Assembly (NCBI RefSeq): GCF_018882155.1
Contig: NZ_JACVPA010000001.1
Coordinates: forward strand, 372,001 to 436,000
Direction of reading: 5' to 3'
DNA from: Polynucleobacter nymphae
GTDB taxonomy: Bacteria > Pseudomonadota > Gammaproteobacteria > Burkholderiales > Burkholderiaceae
DNA: 64,000 nucleotides
Shown here piece by piece: positions 34,713-43,179 of this stretch. A program made the position numbers and the translations under genes. Position 1 is the stretch's first letter. Every line of letters begins with the position of its first letter. Under the pieces are notes generated by a model, which saw only the letters and a list, made by a program, of their open reading frames with translations, searched no databases and was not told where the DNA came from.

Positions 34713-35423
34713 TTAGAGGACGATTCTTTCTACGCCAGCAGCATTGCTGACTAGCAGGATGTTAGCTTTTTCTTTAGCAAAGAGCCCAACAGTGATAACG
34801 CCCGCAATTTGATTGATTTGCACTTCGATTTTGATGGGGTCGCTAATCTTTAAACCTGCCACATCTAAAATCCACCCACCGTTATCAGTCACAAAAGGCT
34901 CGCTCGGGGTTTCATTTAAATCTGCACGCGTATTTTTAGCCAGGCGCAGTGTTACCTTGCCTCCCAGTTTTTCTAACTCTCTACTCACTACGCCTTTTGC
35001 TAAGGGGATGATTTCTACTGGAAGAGCAAAGTTACCAAGAACAGGAACTTGCTTGGATGAATCGCAAATGCAGATAAATTGCTTTGCCATAGAGGCAATA
35101 ATTTTTTCACGAGTGAGCGCTCCACCACCACCTTTAATCATGTGGCCTGCTGGATCGATTTCATCGGCACCATCGACATAGGCGGGTAAGCTCATGACAT
35201 CATTGGGATCTAAAACCTGAAAGCCATGCTTTAGTAAGCGCTCTGTAGTCGCGTTTGAACTCGATACTGTTCCAGCAAAATGATCTTTATGGGAAGCTAA
35301 GGCATCAATAAAGCAGTTGGCGGTTGAACCGGTACCAACCCCTAAAATTTGCCCTGCCGGCAGTTTTAAGACTTCATCTCGCGCTGCCTCGCCCACCATT
35401 TGTTTGAGTTGATCTTGGTTCAT
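34713..35423 (-). CDS. rpiA: Ribose-5-phosphate isomerase A
   Basis: The cytoplasmic enzyme interconverts ribose 5-phosphate and ribulose 5-phosphate in the pentose phosphate pathway. Family motifs are clear: GVGTGSTANCFIDAL, SSNATTERLLKHG, the catalytic region YVDGADEIDPAGHMIKGGGGALTREK, and VTDNGGWILDV. The start is set at the ATG at 35423 (236 residues); a TTG at 35435 would add four residues. Neither has a strong ribosome site. A transaldolase gene of the same pathway is divergent from it, 113 bp away. Confidence 0.96.
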   Translation of the reverse strand: MNQDQLKQMVGEAARDEVLKLPAGQILGVGTGSTANCFIDALASHKDHFAGTVSSSNATTERLLKHGFQVLDPNDVMSLPAYVDGADEIDPAGHMIKGGGGALTREKIIASMAKQFICICDSSKQVPVLGNFALPVEIIPLAKGVVSRELEKLGGKVTLRLAKNTRADLNETPSEPFVTDNGGWILDVAGLKISDPIKIEVQINQIAGVITVGLFAKEKANILLVSNAAGVERIVL

Positions 35424-35536
35424 ATGCCTGCGCAACGCCCTTATGCCTTAACTGGAACTGAGTAATGAATACATCTATCATATGATATCTATAAGAAACC
35501 CACTACAGCAGACTCCTTATTTAGACCAATCTAGCC

Positions 35537-36502
35537 ATGAATAGCACCTCTTTAGCCCATAACCAACTAGAGCAGCTCAAAAAGCTCACCACGGTCGTTG
35601 CCGATACTGGCGACTTTGAACGGATGCAAGAGTTCCAACCGCAGGATGCTACGACCAATCCATCGCTCATTCTCAAAGCTGCTCAGCAAAGTAATTATCA
35701 AAACTTGGTGCAGTCAGTTAAGAATACACATCCAGGCATGAGCCCCACAGATTTAGTGGACTACATTCTGGTGGCATTTGGCTTAGAGATTCTTAAAATC
35801 ATTCCTGGCAGAGTATCTACTGAAGTCGATGCAAGGCTTTCTTTCGATACTAAAGCGACCGTTACCAAAGCCAAGCACCTGATCTCCTTATATGAATCAC
35901 AGGGCACTGATCGTAAACGTATCTTAATTAAACTTGCAGGTACTTGGGAAGGTATCGCTGCCGCAAAAGAACTCGAGGCTGCTGGTATTCATTGCAATAT
36001 GACTCTGCTCTTTTCATTAGTGCAGGCTGCAGCTTGTGGCGCTGCAAACGCAAGATTAATTTCTCCATTTGTGGGTCGTATTACCGATTGGAATAAAGCA
36101 AAGCTGGGAGCCAATTGGAATGATGCTAGCCATGGTGGTGCAAACGATCCTGGCGTGACTTCAGTAAAGAAAATATTTACCTATTACAAGCACTTTGGCA
36201 TCTCCACAGAGATCATGGGTGCGAGCTTTCGTAATACCAGCCAAATTCTGGAACTGGCAGGCTGTGATTTATTAACTATTAGCCCAGAGCTGCTAGCTGA
36301 GTTACAAAGCGGCACTGGCATGGTGAGTAAAAAACTGGATGCAGCCAATACTCATGGTGAAACTATCACCCCATTAAAGCTAGATGAGTCAAGTTTCCGT
36401 CTGCAATTGAATAATGATGCGATGGCTACTGAGAAACTGGCTGAGGGTATTCGCAATTTCTGTATTGATACAGAAAAGCTAGAGGCCTTACTTGCTAAGT
36501 AA
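35537..36502 (+). CDS. tal: Transaldolase
   Basis: The 321-residue cytoplasmic enzyme belongs to the TalA/TalB subfamily of the pentose phosphate pathway and moves a dihydroxyacetone unit between sugar phosphates. It shows the family blocks [25 protein letters not shown], the Schiff-base Lys region [49 protein letters not shown] and [20 protein letters not shown]. Length is as usual. It is divergent from rpiA, so the two pentose phosphate genes share a control region. Confidence 0.96.
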   Translation: MNSTSLAHNQLEQLKKLTTVVADTGDFERMQEFQPQDATTNPSLILKAAQQSNYQNLVQSVKNTHPGMSPTDLVDYILVAFGLEILKIIPGRVSTEVDARLSFDTKATVTKAKHLISLYESQGTDRKRILIKLAGTWEGIAAAKELEAAGIHCNMTLLFSLVQAAACGAANARLISPFVGRITDWNKAKLGANWNDASHGGANDPGVTSVKKIFTYYKHFGISTEIMGASFRNTSQILELAGCDLLTISPELLAELQSGTGMVSKKLDAANTHGETITPLKLDESSFRLQLNNDAMATEKLAEGIRNFCIDTEKLEALLAK

Positions 36503-36527
36503 AGCTTCTTGCTAACTGCTCGCCTTA

Positions 36528-36710
36528 TTATTTGGCGGTATTAATCCCTAGCATGCTATAGACCGCACAATTGCCAAACACTCCAGTTGCTAGAGGAATA
36601 ACTCCAATCCATGCCCAGGGACCCGTAATACCAAAGGTTGCCAAACCAATGAGGGTAACTCCGACGGTCATGCGCAAAATACGATCAGTGTGACCAATAT
36701 TGCATTTCAT
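36528..36710 (-). CDS. YgaP-like small inner-membrane protein (DUF2892)
   Basis: The 60-residue protein matches the DUF2892 (YgaP transmembrane) family: MKCNIGHTDRILRM, a hydrophobic hairpin VGVTLIGLATFGITG and AWIGVIPLATGVFGNCAVY, and the final LGINTAK. It contains two Cys (one in CNIG, one in GNCAVY), the usual pattern. It is an inner-membrane protein of unknown role, sometimes fused to a rhodanese domain in relatives. It lies 18 bp after rlmB on the same strand. Confidence 0.88.
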   Translation of the reverse strand: MKCNIGHTDRILRMTVGVTLIGLATFGITGPWAWIGVIPLATGVFGNCAVYSMLGINTAK

Positions 36711-36728
36711 AAAAGCCTTTCAGTAAAC

Positions 36729-37496
36729 CTACTTGGCAGCTTTGTTAGTTACTTTCGCTAGGCGCTGTCTTAATGCCTCATACAAGCATACGCCACTTGC
36801 AACAGAAACATTCAAACTTTCTACTACACCCTGCATTGGGATGCGTACGAGCTCATCACAGGTTTCTTTTGTGAGGCGTCGCATGCCCTCACCCTCGGCT
36901 CCCATAACGATTGCAATGGGGCCAGTGAGATCAAGGTCATAGATGGATTTTTCAGCTTCATCATCGGTACCAATTAACCAGACGCCCGCCTCTTGCATCT
37001 CTTTCATACTCCGCACGAGGTTGGTCACAGTAATGACGGGCATCACTTCAGATGCGCCACTCGATACCTTACTGACGGTTGCATTAATAGATGCTGAGCG
37101 ATCTTTTGGAATCACTACCGCGTCAACCCCAGCGCCATCTGCTACACGTAAGCAGGCGCCAAAGTTATGGGGATCAGTAACGCCATCTAAAACGAGAAAT
37201 AAGGATTTCTTCTGCGCACTCTCAGCATCTTCAACCACCTCAGTGATGGTGCGCGCAATCGTCATTTTTTCAGCTAAGGCAACCACCCCTTGGTGGCGAT
37301 CATGGCCTGTGAGCTTATGTAAGCGCTCAGAATCAGCAGCATGCAAGCGCTCACCCAAAACCTCTTCGGCCTGCTTTAAAAAATCACCCATCCGCCTATC
37401 ACGACGACCCGGATCAAAATACACTGCCTTTAGGCTCTCTGGGTCAACGCGTAAACGCGCTTGAACCGCATGAAAGCCAACTAATATTTGTTTCAT
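36729..37496 (-). CDS. rlmB: 23S rRNA (guanosine(2251)-2'-O)-methyltransferase RlmB
   Basis: The 255-residue SPOUT-class enzyme methylates the 2'-OH of G2251 in the 23S rRNA P loop. It has the N-terminal RNA-binding substrate domain (LVGFHAVQARLR) and the knotted methyltransferase domain with LVLDGVTDPHNFGACLRVADGAG, IAIVMGAEGEGMRRLTKETCD and the end motif IPMQGVVESLNVSVASGVCLYEALRQR. It lies 16 bp downstream of rnr, the usual rnr-rlmB order. Confidence 0.96.
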   Translation of the reverse strand: MKQILVGFHAVQARLRVDPESLKAVYFDPGRRDRRMGDFLKQAEEVLGERLHAADSERLHKLTGHDRHQGVVALAEKMTIARTITEVVEDAESAQKKSLFLVLDGVTDPHNFGACLRVADGAGVDAVVIPKDRSASINATVSKVSSGASEVMPVITVTNLVRSMKEMQEAGVWLIGTDDEAEKSIYDLDLTGPIAIVMGAEGEGMRRLTKETCDELVRIPMQGVVESLNVSVASGVCLYEALRQRLAKVTNKAAK

Positions 37497-37512
37497 TTGT
37501 TTTATTTATTCT

Positions 37513-39894
37513 TTATTTACGGCGAGCATTGGTGCTGCGGACTGGCGGCTTACTACCAGCAGGCTTACCAACAGACCTGCCAGGCTTCGATTTGCCATTC
37601 TTCCGACTGGCTTTGCTCTTAGATTGATTGGCGCTTAAATTACCTGCAGACTTAGCGGCGTTCACATTAATACCGCTAGGTTTTTGTGGGACCTTGCTTT
37701 CTGGCCTACTCTTCTTAGATGCGGCTTTCTTATTGGGTCTTCCGGTGTCAGTAGCTAGTATTAACTGACGGCGACTAGACGAGCCGCCCACTTCTGCACC
37801 GATCGACTTCACCAGACTAAATTCAATCTTACGGGCATCTAGGTCAACGCGACTCACTAAAACATGTAAACGATCACCTAACCGATACCGAATACCAGTT
37901 CTCTCTCCGCGTAATTCTTGACGAGCCTCGTCAAACTGGAAATAATCGCCACCGAGTTCGGTGACGTGAACCATCCCCTCTACAAAGAGGTTCTCGAGCT
38001 GAATGAATAAACCAAAGTTGGCGACACTCGTTACTGTGCCAGCATATTCCTGACCTAAATGGTCACGCATGTAATAACACTTAAGCCAAGCCTCGACATC
38101 ACGTGAGGCTTCATCTGCGCGACGCTCATTCGATGAGCAATGCACGCCCAACTGACCCCAAATAGGCAAGGCGGCATTCGCCCCTTTTGGTGTTTTAGTC
38201 CCTTTGGCCGTATTTGCCTTAGCGTCACTATGAGATTTTTTAGCATTGACTGCGTTCTCACGGCCCTTACCTTTGCGAGGCAAAGTCAAATTGAGTGGAA
38301 CAGTTGGTGACAATGCCGGGACGTATGCTTTCTTCTGCAGGATAGACTTAATCACACGATGGGTAAGCAAGTCAGGATAGCGGCGAATTGGGCTTGTGAA
38401 ATGAGAATACGCTGGGTAAGCCAAGCCAAAATGACCTTCGTTGTCCGGCTGGTACATCGCTTGCTGCATAGATCGCAAGACTACTGACTGCAACATATTG
38501 GCATCAGGACGATCTTTGATCTCACGCATAAGTTTTGCATAATCGCGTGGCTTCGGTTTTTCACCACCGCCCAGAGAAAGGCTTGAGGTTCGCAATACTT
38601 GGCGCAAGGTCATTAACTTCTCTTCAGAAGGCTCTCCATGCACGCGATACAGACTTAAGTGTTTATTTTTATCAATGAAATCAGCAGCACAAACGTTTGC
38701 TGTCAACATGCACTCTTCAATTAAGCGGTGTGCCTCATTGCGTAGACGCGGTTCAATCCGTAAAATCTTGCCAAGCTCATTACTGATGATCTGAGTCTCA
38801 GTAGTTTCAAACTCAATAGCGCCCCGCTTCTCGCGAGCAGATAACAAAATCTTATATAAGGCGTAGAGATTTCCTAGTAATGGACTGAACTCAGAAAAAC
38901 GCGCGGCCTCAGGTCCCTTGCTATTCGATAGAATCTCCCAAACGGTGTCATAAGTGAAGCGCTGGGCAGAGTGCATTACCGCAGGATAAAACTGATAGGC
39001 CAACACAATGCCGTTGTTATCCACTACAGCATCACAGACCATACACAGACGATCTACATTAGGATTTAGCGAGCACAAACCATTAGAGATCTTCTCGGGA
39101 AGCATCGGAATGACACGCCTTGGGAAATATACCGAAGTAGCGCGCAGTAAGCCCTCATCATCCAAAGGGTGTCCGGGCTTCACATAATGGGAGACGTCGG
39201 CAATACCGACAATCAAGCGCCAAGCTTTGGTTTTGCCGTGCATGATCGGCTCGCAATACACCGCATCATCAAAGTCTCTCGCATCAGCGCCATCAATCGT
39301 GACTAAAGGAATGTCTCGTAGATCAACCCGACCTTCTAAGTCTTCTTGTTGCACAGAGTCTGGCAGTGCAGCGGCCTCTTTCATGGCAGCAGCTGAGAAC
39401 TCATGTGGCACGCCATACTTGCGGACAGCGATTTCGATTTCCATACCAGGATCGTCGATCTCACCTAAGACTTCAACAACACGGCCAAGGGCTTGACGAT
39501 AGCTATCTGGGTAATCGATGATCTCAACACTCACTACTTGACCCAGTTTGGCCTGGCCTTGCCCCTTGGGGGGAATCAAGATGTCATGGCCAATACGGTT
39601 ATCTTCAGGTGCCACAATGAGTACGCCATTTTCATTGAGGAGGCGACCAATCACGACTTTATTTGCATGGAGTACTACTTCGACAATCTGCCCCTCTGGG
39701 CGACCACGTCGATCTGTTCCCAACACTTTGACGTTGACTCTATCGCCGTGCATGACGCGAGACATCTCTCGCTCAGAGAGAAAAATATCTTCACCACCAT
39801 CATCGGGAATTACAAATCCAAATCCATCTCGGTGGCCTTGGACTGTTCCTAAACGGTCAGCCTCACGCGGCACCAAGTCTTTTGCTTTACGCAT
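37513..39894 (-). CDS. rnr: Ribonuclease R
   Basis: The 793-residue exoribonuclease degrades structured RNA 3' to 5'. It has N-terminal cold-shock domains (GTVQGHRDGFGFVIPDDGGEDIFL), the RNB catalytic domain with the metal-binding Asp set in TIDGADARDFDDAVYCE, and HFTSPIRRYPDLLTHR. An S1 domain follows (YAGTVTSVANFGLFIQLENL), then a very basic Lys/Arg/Ser tail of about 90 residues. An insertion of about 45 residues rich in Lys and Ala sits between RYPDLLTHR and the CSSNERRADEASRD block. rlmB follows in the same operon. Confidence 0.96.
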   Translation of the reverse strand: MRKAKDLVPREADRLGTVQGHRDGFGFVIPDDGGEDIFLSEREMSRVMHGDRVNVKVLGTDRRGRPEGQIVEVVLHANKVVIGRLLNENGVLIVAPEDNRIGHDILIPPKGQGQAKLGQVVSVEIIDYPDSYRQALGRVVEVLGEIDDPGMEIEIAVRKYGVPHEFSAAAMKEAAALPDSVQQEDLEGRVDLRDIPLVTIDGADARDFDDAVYCEPIMHGKTKAWRLIVGIADVSHYVKPGHPLDDEGLLRATSVYFPRRVIPMLPEKISNGLCSLNPNVDRLCMVCDAVVDNNGIVLAYQFYPAVMHSAQRFTYDTVWEILSNSKGPEAARFSEFSPLLGNLYALYKILLSAREKRGAIEFETTETQIISNELGKILRIEPRLRNEAHRLIEECMLTANVCAADFIDKNKHLSLYRVHGEPSEEKLMTLRQVLRTSSLSLGGGEKPKPRDYAKLMREIKDRPDANMLQSVVLRSMQQAMYQPDNEGHFGLAYPAYSHFTSPIRRYPDLLTHRVIKSILQKKAYVPALSPTVPLNLTLPRKGKGRENAVNAKKSHSDAKANTAKGTKTPKGANAALPIWGQLGVHCSSNERRADEASRDVEAWLKCYYMRDHLGQEYAGTVTSVANFGLFIQLENLFVEGMVHVTELGGDYFQFDEARQELRGERTGIRYRLGDRLHVLVSRVDLDARKIEFSLVKSIGAEVGGSSSRRQLILATDTGRPNKKAASKKSRPESKVPQKPSGINVNAAKSAGNLSANQSKSKASRKNGKSKPGRSVGKPAGSKPPVRSTNARRK

Positions 39895-40035
39895 TTAATT
39901 CCTTCGGCAATACATGCCCTTGCTATATCTATTGATATCTATTTTTGTTATTAATAAGCCTACTGTATCAAACCATCAAGTCTATGGGGAAAAAGCCAAA
40001 TTAGCTCAGAAAAGCCTCTATAGCCCTCATCCCTC

Positions 40036-40041
40036 TATAAT
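40036..40041 (+). promoter_or_regulatory. -10 box of the tRNA-Leu gene
   Basis: A perfect TATAAT lies 9 bases upstream of the tRNA 5' end, so the transcript would start within a few bases of the mature tRNA. No clear -35 box is visible. Confidence 0.55.
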
Positions 40042-40049
40042 AGAGCCAT

Positions 40050-40136
40050 GCCCAGGTGGCGAAATTGGTAGACGCACCAGCTTCAGGTGCTGGCGATCGT
40101 AAGGTTGTGGGGGTTCGAGTCCCTTCCTGGGCACCA
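40050..40136 (+). tRNA. tRNA-Leu (anticodon CAG), CCA encoded
   Basis: An 87-base class II tRNA. The acceptor stem GCCCAGG/CCTGGGC is perfect, followed by discriminator A and encoded CCA. The anticodon stem CCAGC/GCTGG holds the loop TTCAGGT with anticodon CAG (Leu, CUG codons). The long variable arm and the T loop GGTTCGAGTCC are as expected for tRNA-Leu. Confidence 0.95.
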
Positions 40137-40222
40137 AACACACTCACTAGACCTTATATGGGGTCAAACCAGCAGATTGCAAGCTTTCGCCTCACTGCTC
40201 TCTTGCGATCTTTCTCTCTTTA

Positions 40223-40564
40223 TTAGGCGAACCAAAACCGAGCAGCTGTATAGACTGCCATACCAATCACCAGCGTTGGGATCATTTTCCTAGTGAAATA
40301 GAAGGCAATCAGGGCTGCAATTCCGCCCCAAATATTTGGGAACCTCAGATTAAATTCAGCGATACTGGAGGCGCTTACAGGTAAGAATATTTCTGGAGCC
40401 AAAATGGCAATCAATGCAGCTAATGGGGCATACCGAATTGTCTCTAGCGCCCACTCTGAAATTTTGATGCGATTACCTAGAAAAATAAAGAAGCAGCGCG
40501 CCACGAAAGTCATCGCAATCATCCCAATGATGAGGTAAGTCATTCTCATGCTGCTGTCATTCAT
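40223..40564 (-). CDS. azlD: AzlD-family branched-chain amino acid exporter subunit
   Basis: The 113-residue protein has three to four membrane helices and matches the AzlD family: TYLIIGMIAMTFVARCFFIFLG, LETIRYAPLAALIAILAPEI and the end FYFTRKMIPTLVIGMAVYTAARFWF. With AzlC it forms a two-part exporter of branched-chain amino acids (as in azaleucine resistance and YgaZH). Its start overlaps the azlC stop by 4 bp. Confidence 0.9.
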   Translation of the reverse strand: MNDSSMRMTYLIIGMIAMTFVARCFFIFLGNRIKISEWALETIRYAPLAALIAILAPEIFLPVSASSIAEFNLRFPNIWGGIAALIAFYFTRKMIPTLVIGMAVYTAARFWFA

Positions 40565-41289
40565 GAGATCGCCCCTTCTTTTGGAGATTTATCCAATATC
40601 ATCCCTACAACTATTGCTGTACCGACTGCCAAAATGATATTGAGCCGAAATGGCAAGCCATAAGTCATTACTGCTACAACTCCCGCCGTTACTGCGGCCC
40701 ACCTGGCTGACGCGCGATCTAGCATCGGCCCAATAATGACTATCAAAGCGACTGCGCCAGCAAATGCTAAACCCCAGTCATTCGGGATTTGGCTTGCAAG
40801 CAAGATTCCCGTGATAGACGCCACCTGCCAAAAAAACCAATTAGCAGCCTGAAAGCCCATCATTGAATAGAGGCGTAAATGCTCTGGATCGGCGGCTAGC
40901 TCCTTTTGCGTTTCGGGCTTTGGGAAGCGCTTAATGTGATTTAGATAAGAAAAATCTGTAGTGAAATAGCCCAATAAAATTCTGCGCCAAGTTGATAGAT
41001 AGAAAAAATGGGCTTGCAATCCAAGGCTGAAAATAACGAAGCGTAAGTTCACCATGAAAGAAGTTGTCAAGATTACCCAAATAGGTGCGCCTACAGCAAG
41101 CAAAGGAAGCGCAGCAAGCTGAGCTGAGCCTGCGTAAACTAGTAGACTCATCGCAATTGCTTGCTGAATAGTTAATGCGGACTTAGCCATGGCAATGCCA
41201 GTAACTAAGCTCCAAGTCATGATTGTCACAGCGGAATGTGACATCTCCTTAAAGCCGTAGATAAATTCCCGCTGTTGTGCTGGCGTCAT
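40561..41289 (-). CDS. azlC: AzlC-family branched-chain amino acid exporter, large subunit
   Basis: The 242-residue inner-membrane protein belongs to the AzlC/YgaZ family. Typical parts are the N-terminal EFIYGFKEMSHSAVTIMTWSLVTGIAMAK (split here by description only as a family block), AMSLLVYAGSAQLAALPLLAVGAP, VNLRFVIFSLGLQAHF and ITDFSY-like FTTDFSYLNHIKR. It should export branched-chain amino acids with AzlD. The translational overlap with azlD (ATGA) supports one transcript. The upstream gene at 41299 is 9 bp away. Confidence 0.9.
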   Translation of the reverse strand: MTPAQQREFIYGFKEMSHSAVTIMTWSLVTGIAMAKSALTIQQAIAMSLLVYAGSAQLAALPLLAVGAPIWVILTTSFMVNLRFVIFSLGLQAHFFYLSTWRRILLGYFTTDFSYLNHIKRFPKPETQKELAADPEHLRLYSMMGFQAANWFFWQVASITGILLASQIPNDWGLAFAGAVALIVIIGPMLDRASARWAAVTAGVVAVMTYGLPFRLNIILAVGTAIVVGMILDKSPKEGAIS

Positions 41290-41298
41290 ATAGAGGAT

Positions 41299-41796
41299 CT
41301 AGATTCCCATAGATCGTTGCAAAATCTTGGGCTTCATTTCATCCCATAGACTTTCAAAATCTTCTATTTTTGCTTCGGTTAGCTTCATTGGCTCAAAGAG
41401 TCCACCAAAAACAATGGAGCTCTTCCTCACTACCGTTTTATCAAACTCTGTAAGACTGATTGGCTTATCTTCCATATCTCGCGTTAGTTCTGCGGAACAA
41501 ACGATGGCATCTTCATCATCACGATCCACAACTGCAAACTCAATGTATTGCCTACTCTTATCAACGATGACTAAGGTACCACGCGCATAAGCAACGGCAT
41601 CATGCTCTTTGACGATATACGCCAAAAACTGATCCTCTTCTTCCTTTTCCATAGCAAGATCATCTATAAAGAAAAGGAATTGATCCCCCTCCCCATTCAC
41701 TAAGGTGAATACCTTTGGCACTACCCCATGACCCAAGGCTAAGTTGCGATAGTAAGCAGAAATTTCTACGGCGAGGTTTTCAGAGAACAAATGCAT
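41299..41796 (-). CDS. Conserved-looking protein of unknown function
   Basis: I do not recognise this 165-residue protein. It has no signal peptide or membrane helix and is acidic, with a run EKEEEDQF. The predicted strands (KVFTLVNGEGDQFLFFIDDL, AYARGTLVIVDKSRQYIEFAVVDRDDE) suggest an alpha/beta cytoplasmic fold. It lies 9 bp upstream of azlC on the same strand, so it is probably part of the azlCD transcript; a link to amino acid export is only suggested by position. Confidence 0.65.
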   Translation of the reverse strand: MHLFSENLAVEISAYYRNLALGHGVVPKVFTLVNGEGDQFLFFIDDLAMEKEEEDQFLAYIVKEHDAVAYARGTLVIVDKSRQYIEFAVVDRDDEDAIVCSAELTRDMEDKPISLTEFDKTVVRKSSIVFGGLFEPMKLTEAKIEDFESLWDEMKPKILQRSMGI

Positions 41797-41821
41797 AGTA
41801 TGAATGTAGCTGATGAATGAA

Positions 41822-42505
41822 TTAAGCCAAGATCTTCTTTAGAAACTCTAGGGTACGATCCCAGGCTAATGTGGCAGCCTCGGCCTTGTACTCCAATGGC
41901 GGCATGCCACGAACAGCAGATTTAGGGTTAGCAAAACCATGCTTGGCATCATAACGGTGAAATTCATAATGGCAGCTTGCTTGTTTCAACTTTTCTTCTA
42001 GCTGATCTACACCTGTAATTGAGAAGAAATCATCATGCAACGCCCAATGCGCCATCATCGGCTTCTGAATCGCTGTTGCATCTACATACTCCAATGGAGG
42101 ATATCCGTACCAAACAATGGTGCCATCGAGTTCAGGAACATTACAAGCGGATAGCACTGTCAGAGCACCGCCCATACAAAATCCAGTAACAGCAACCTTC
42201 TTGCTACCAGTTGCCTTTAGATATTGAACAGCTCCACGAATATCCTGAGAAGCAGCATCGCCAAAGTTTAGTCCACTCATTAAATGCTCAGCCTCATTAG
42301 CTTCAAGTGCTAACTTACCGCGATATAGATCAGGCACCAAGGCACGGTAGCCAGCTTTAGCTAAACGATCAGCTACCGACTTCACTTCATCATCTAAACC
42401 CCACCACTCCTGAAGGACCACCACTCCAGGGGCATTGGCTTTATCAAGAGGCTGGGCTAAATAGCCTTCAACAGCACCCCCATCGGGTCTTTTAAACTGA
42501 ATCAT
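41822..42505 (-). CDS. Dienelactone hydrolase family protein
   Basis: The 227-residue alpha/beta hydrolase has the dienelactone hydrolase triad: the nucleophile Cys110 in VTGFCMGGAL, an Asp near 160, and His in YDAKHGFANP. Glu33 in LQEWWGLDD is the conserved Glu that pairs with the Cys in the family. It is cytoplasmic. True dienelactone hydrolases act in chlorocatechol breakdown, but many Burkholderiales paralogs are general esterases of unknown substrate. It is preceded by a ribosome site (GGAAG) and a 110-bp gap. Confidence 0.88.
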   Translation of the reverse strand: MIQFKRPDGGAVEGYLAQPLDKANAPGVVVLQEWWGLDDEVKSVADRLAKAGYRALVPDLYRGKLALEANEAEHLMSGLNFGDAASQDIRGAVQYLKATGSKKVAVTGFCMGGALTVLSACNVPELDGTIVWYGYPPLEYVDATAIQKPMMAHWALHDDFFSITGVDQLEEKLKQASCHYEFHRYDAKHGFANPKSAVRGMPPLEYKAEAATLAWDRTLEFLKKILA

Positions 42506-42615
42506 GTAACTTCCTTTCGTCTTTCTAAATACTTTACTTGAATGGCCAATACTATCGCGGAACTTGGAAGCTGAAATAATCGCCTGCGCAATACTTAAAA
42601 AATTAAACTCCCATT

Positions 42616-43107
42616 TTATTGCTTGATGTAATAGCCATAAACGCAGCGATTTCCACGTCGTGATGGATCATGCGTATCTTGAATCACTCCATCAACTATT
42701 GCAGTTAAATGCTTGGAAACCTTCACAATTAATGTTCCGCCTGGAAGCTCATTAGGCCTGAGGTGTACCTTGCAGCCTGCCCCCACCTTCATTGTTGGAA
42801 CCCACTCAAAACCGAGTCCAACGATGTAATCATGAAAGACATTGCGATGGTTGCCGTTTCGAGGTGATGCACCCTTGTTATTTAGGCGCCTTGCTAAACG
42901 GTCGTTCTTCAGTTCAGCGTAGCTTTGATTGGCGCTTCTTAAGTCTTCATAGACCTGCATATAAGGCAGTTTGGCGGCAATAGCGATTGATCTCACAACA
43001 CAATCACCAGCCCCACCCTTAAAACCAGCCTGCTCCCTGCCTCCGTCATTAAGTTTTAGAGGGAAAGTCTGCTGGGGTCGAGAAAATAGATTTAGTAAGC
43101 CAAACAT
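42616..43107 (-). CDS. Predicted papain-like cysteine peptidase of unknown role
   Basis: The 163-residue protein has the pattern of a small papain-like cysteine peptidase (C39-like): GGAGDCVVRSIAIAA with candidate nucleophile Cys36 at a helix start, and VSKHLTAIVDGVIQDTHD with candidate His133 and Asp/His downstream. Similar proteins occur in phages and bacteria with unknown targets. There is no signal peptide; a short Phe/Leu-rich N-terminus (MFGLLNLFSR) precedes the domain. It follows glcB after a terminator, so it has its own transcript. Substrate unknown. Confidence 0.65.
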   Translation of the reverse strand: MFGLLNLFSRPQQTFPLKLNDGGREQAGFKGGAGDCVVRSIAIAAKLPYMQVYEDLRSANQSYAELKNDRLARRLNNKGASPRNGNHRNVFHDYIVGLGFEWVPTMKVGAGCKVHLRPNELPGGTLIVKVSKHLTAIVDGVIQDTHDPSRRGNRCVYGYYIKQ

Positions 43108-43124
43108 ATTGATGTGTCTAATAA

Positions 43125-43157
43125 AAAATGGATTTGCTTTGTGGGCAAATCCATTTT
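43125..43157 (-). terminator. Rho-independent terminator downstream of glcB
   Basis: A perfect 13-bp stem (AAAATGGATTTGC / GCAAATCCATTTT) with a 7-base loop and T-runs on both strands. In the minus direction it lies 22 bp past the glcB stop. Confidence 0.9.
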
Positions 43158-43179
43158 GGTTTTTTAATGTCCACGAAAA

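Noticed and set aside
36943..37464. A 173-codon plus-strand open frame opposite rlmB
   Set aside because: It lies fully inside rlmB on the other strand, has no family features and a composition expected from an antisense shadow of a coding frame.
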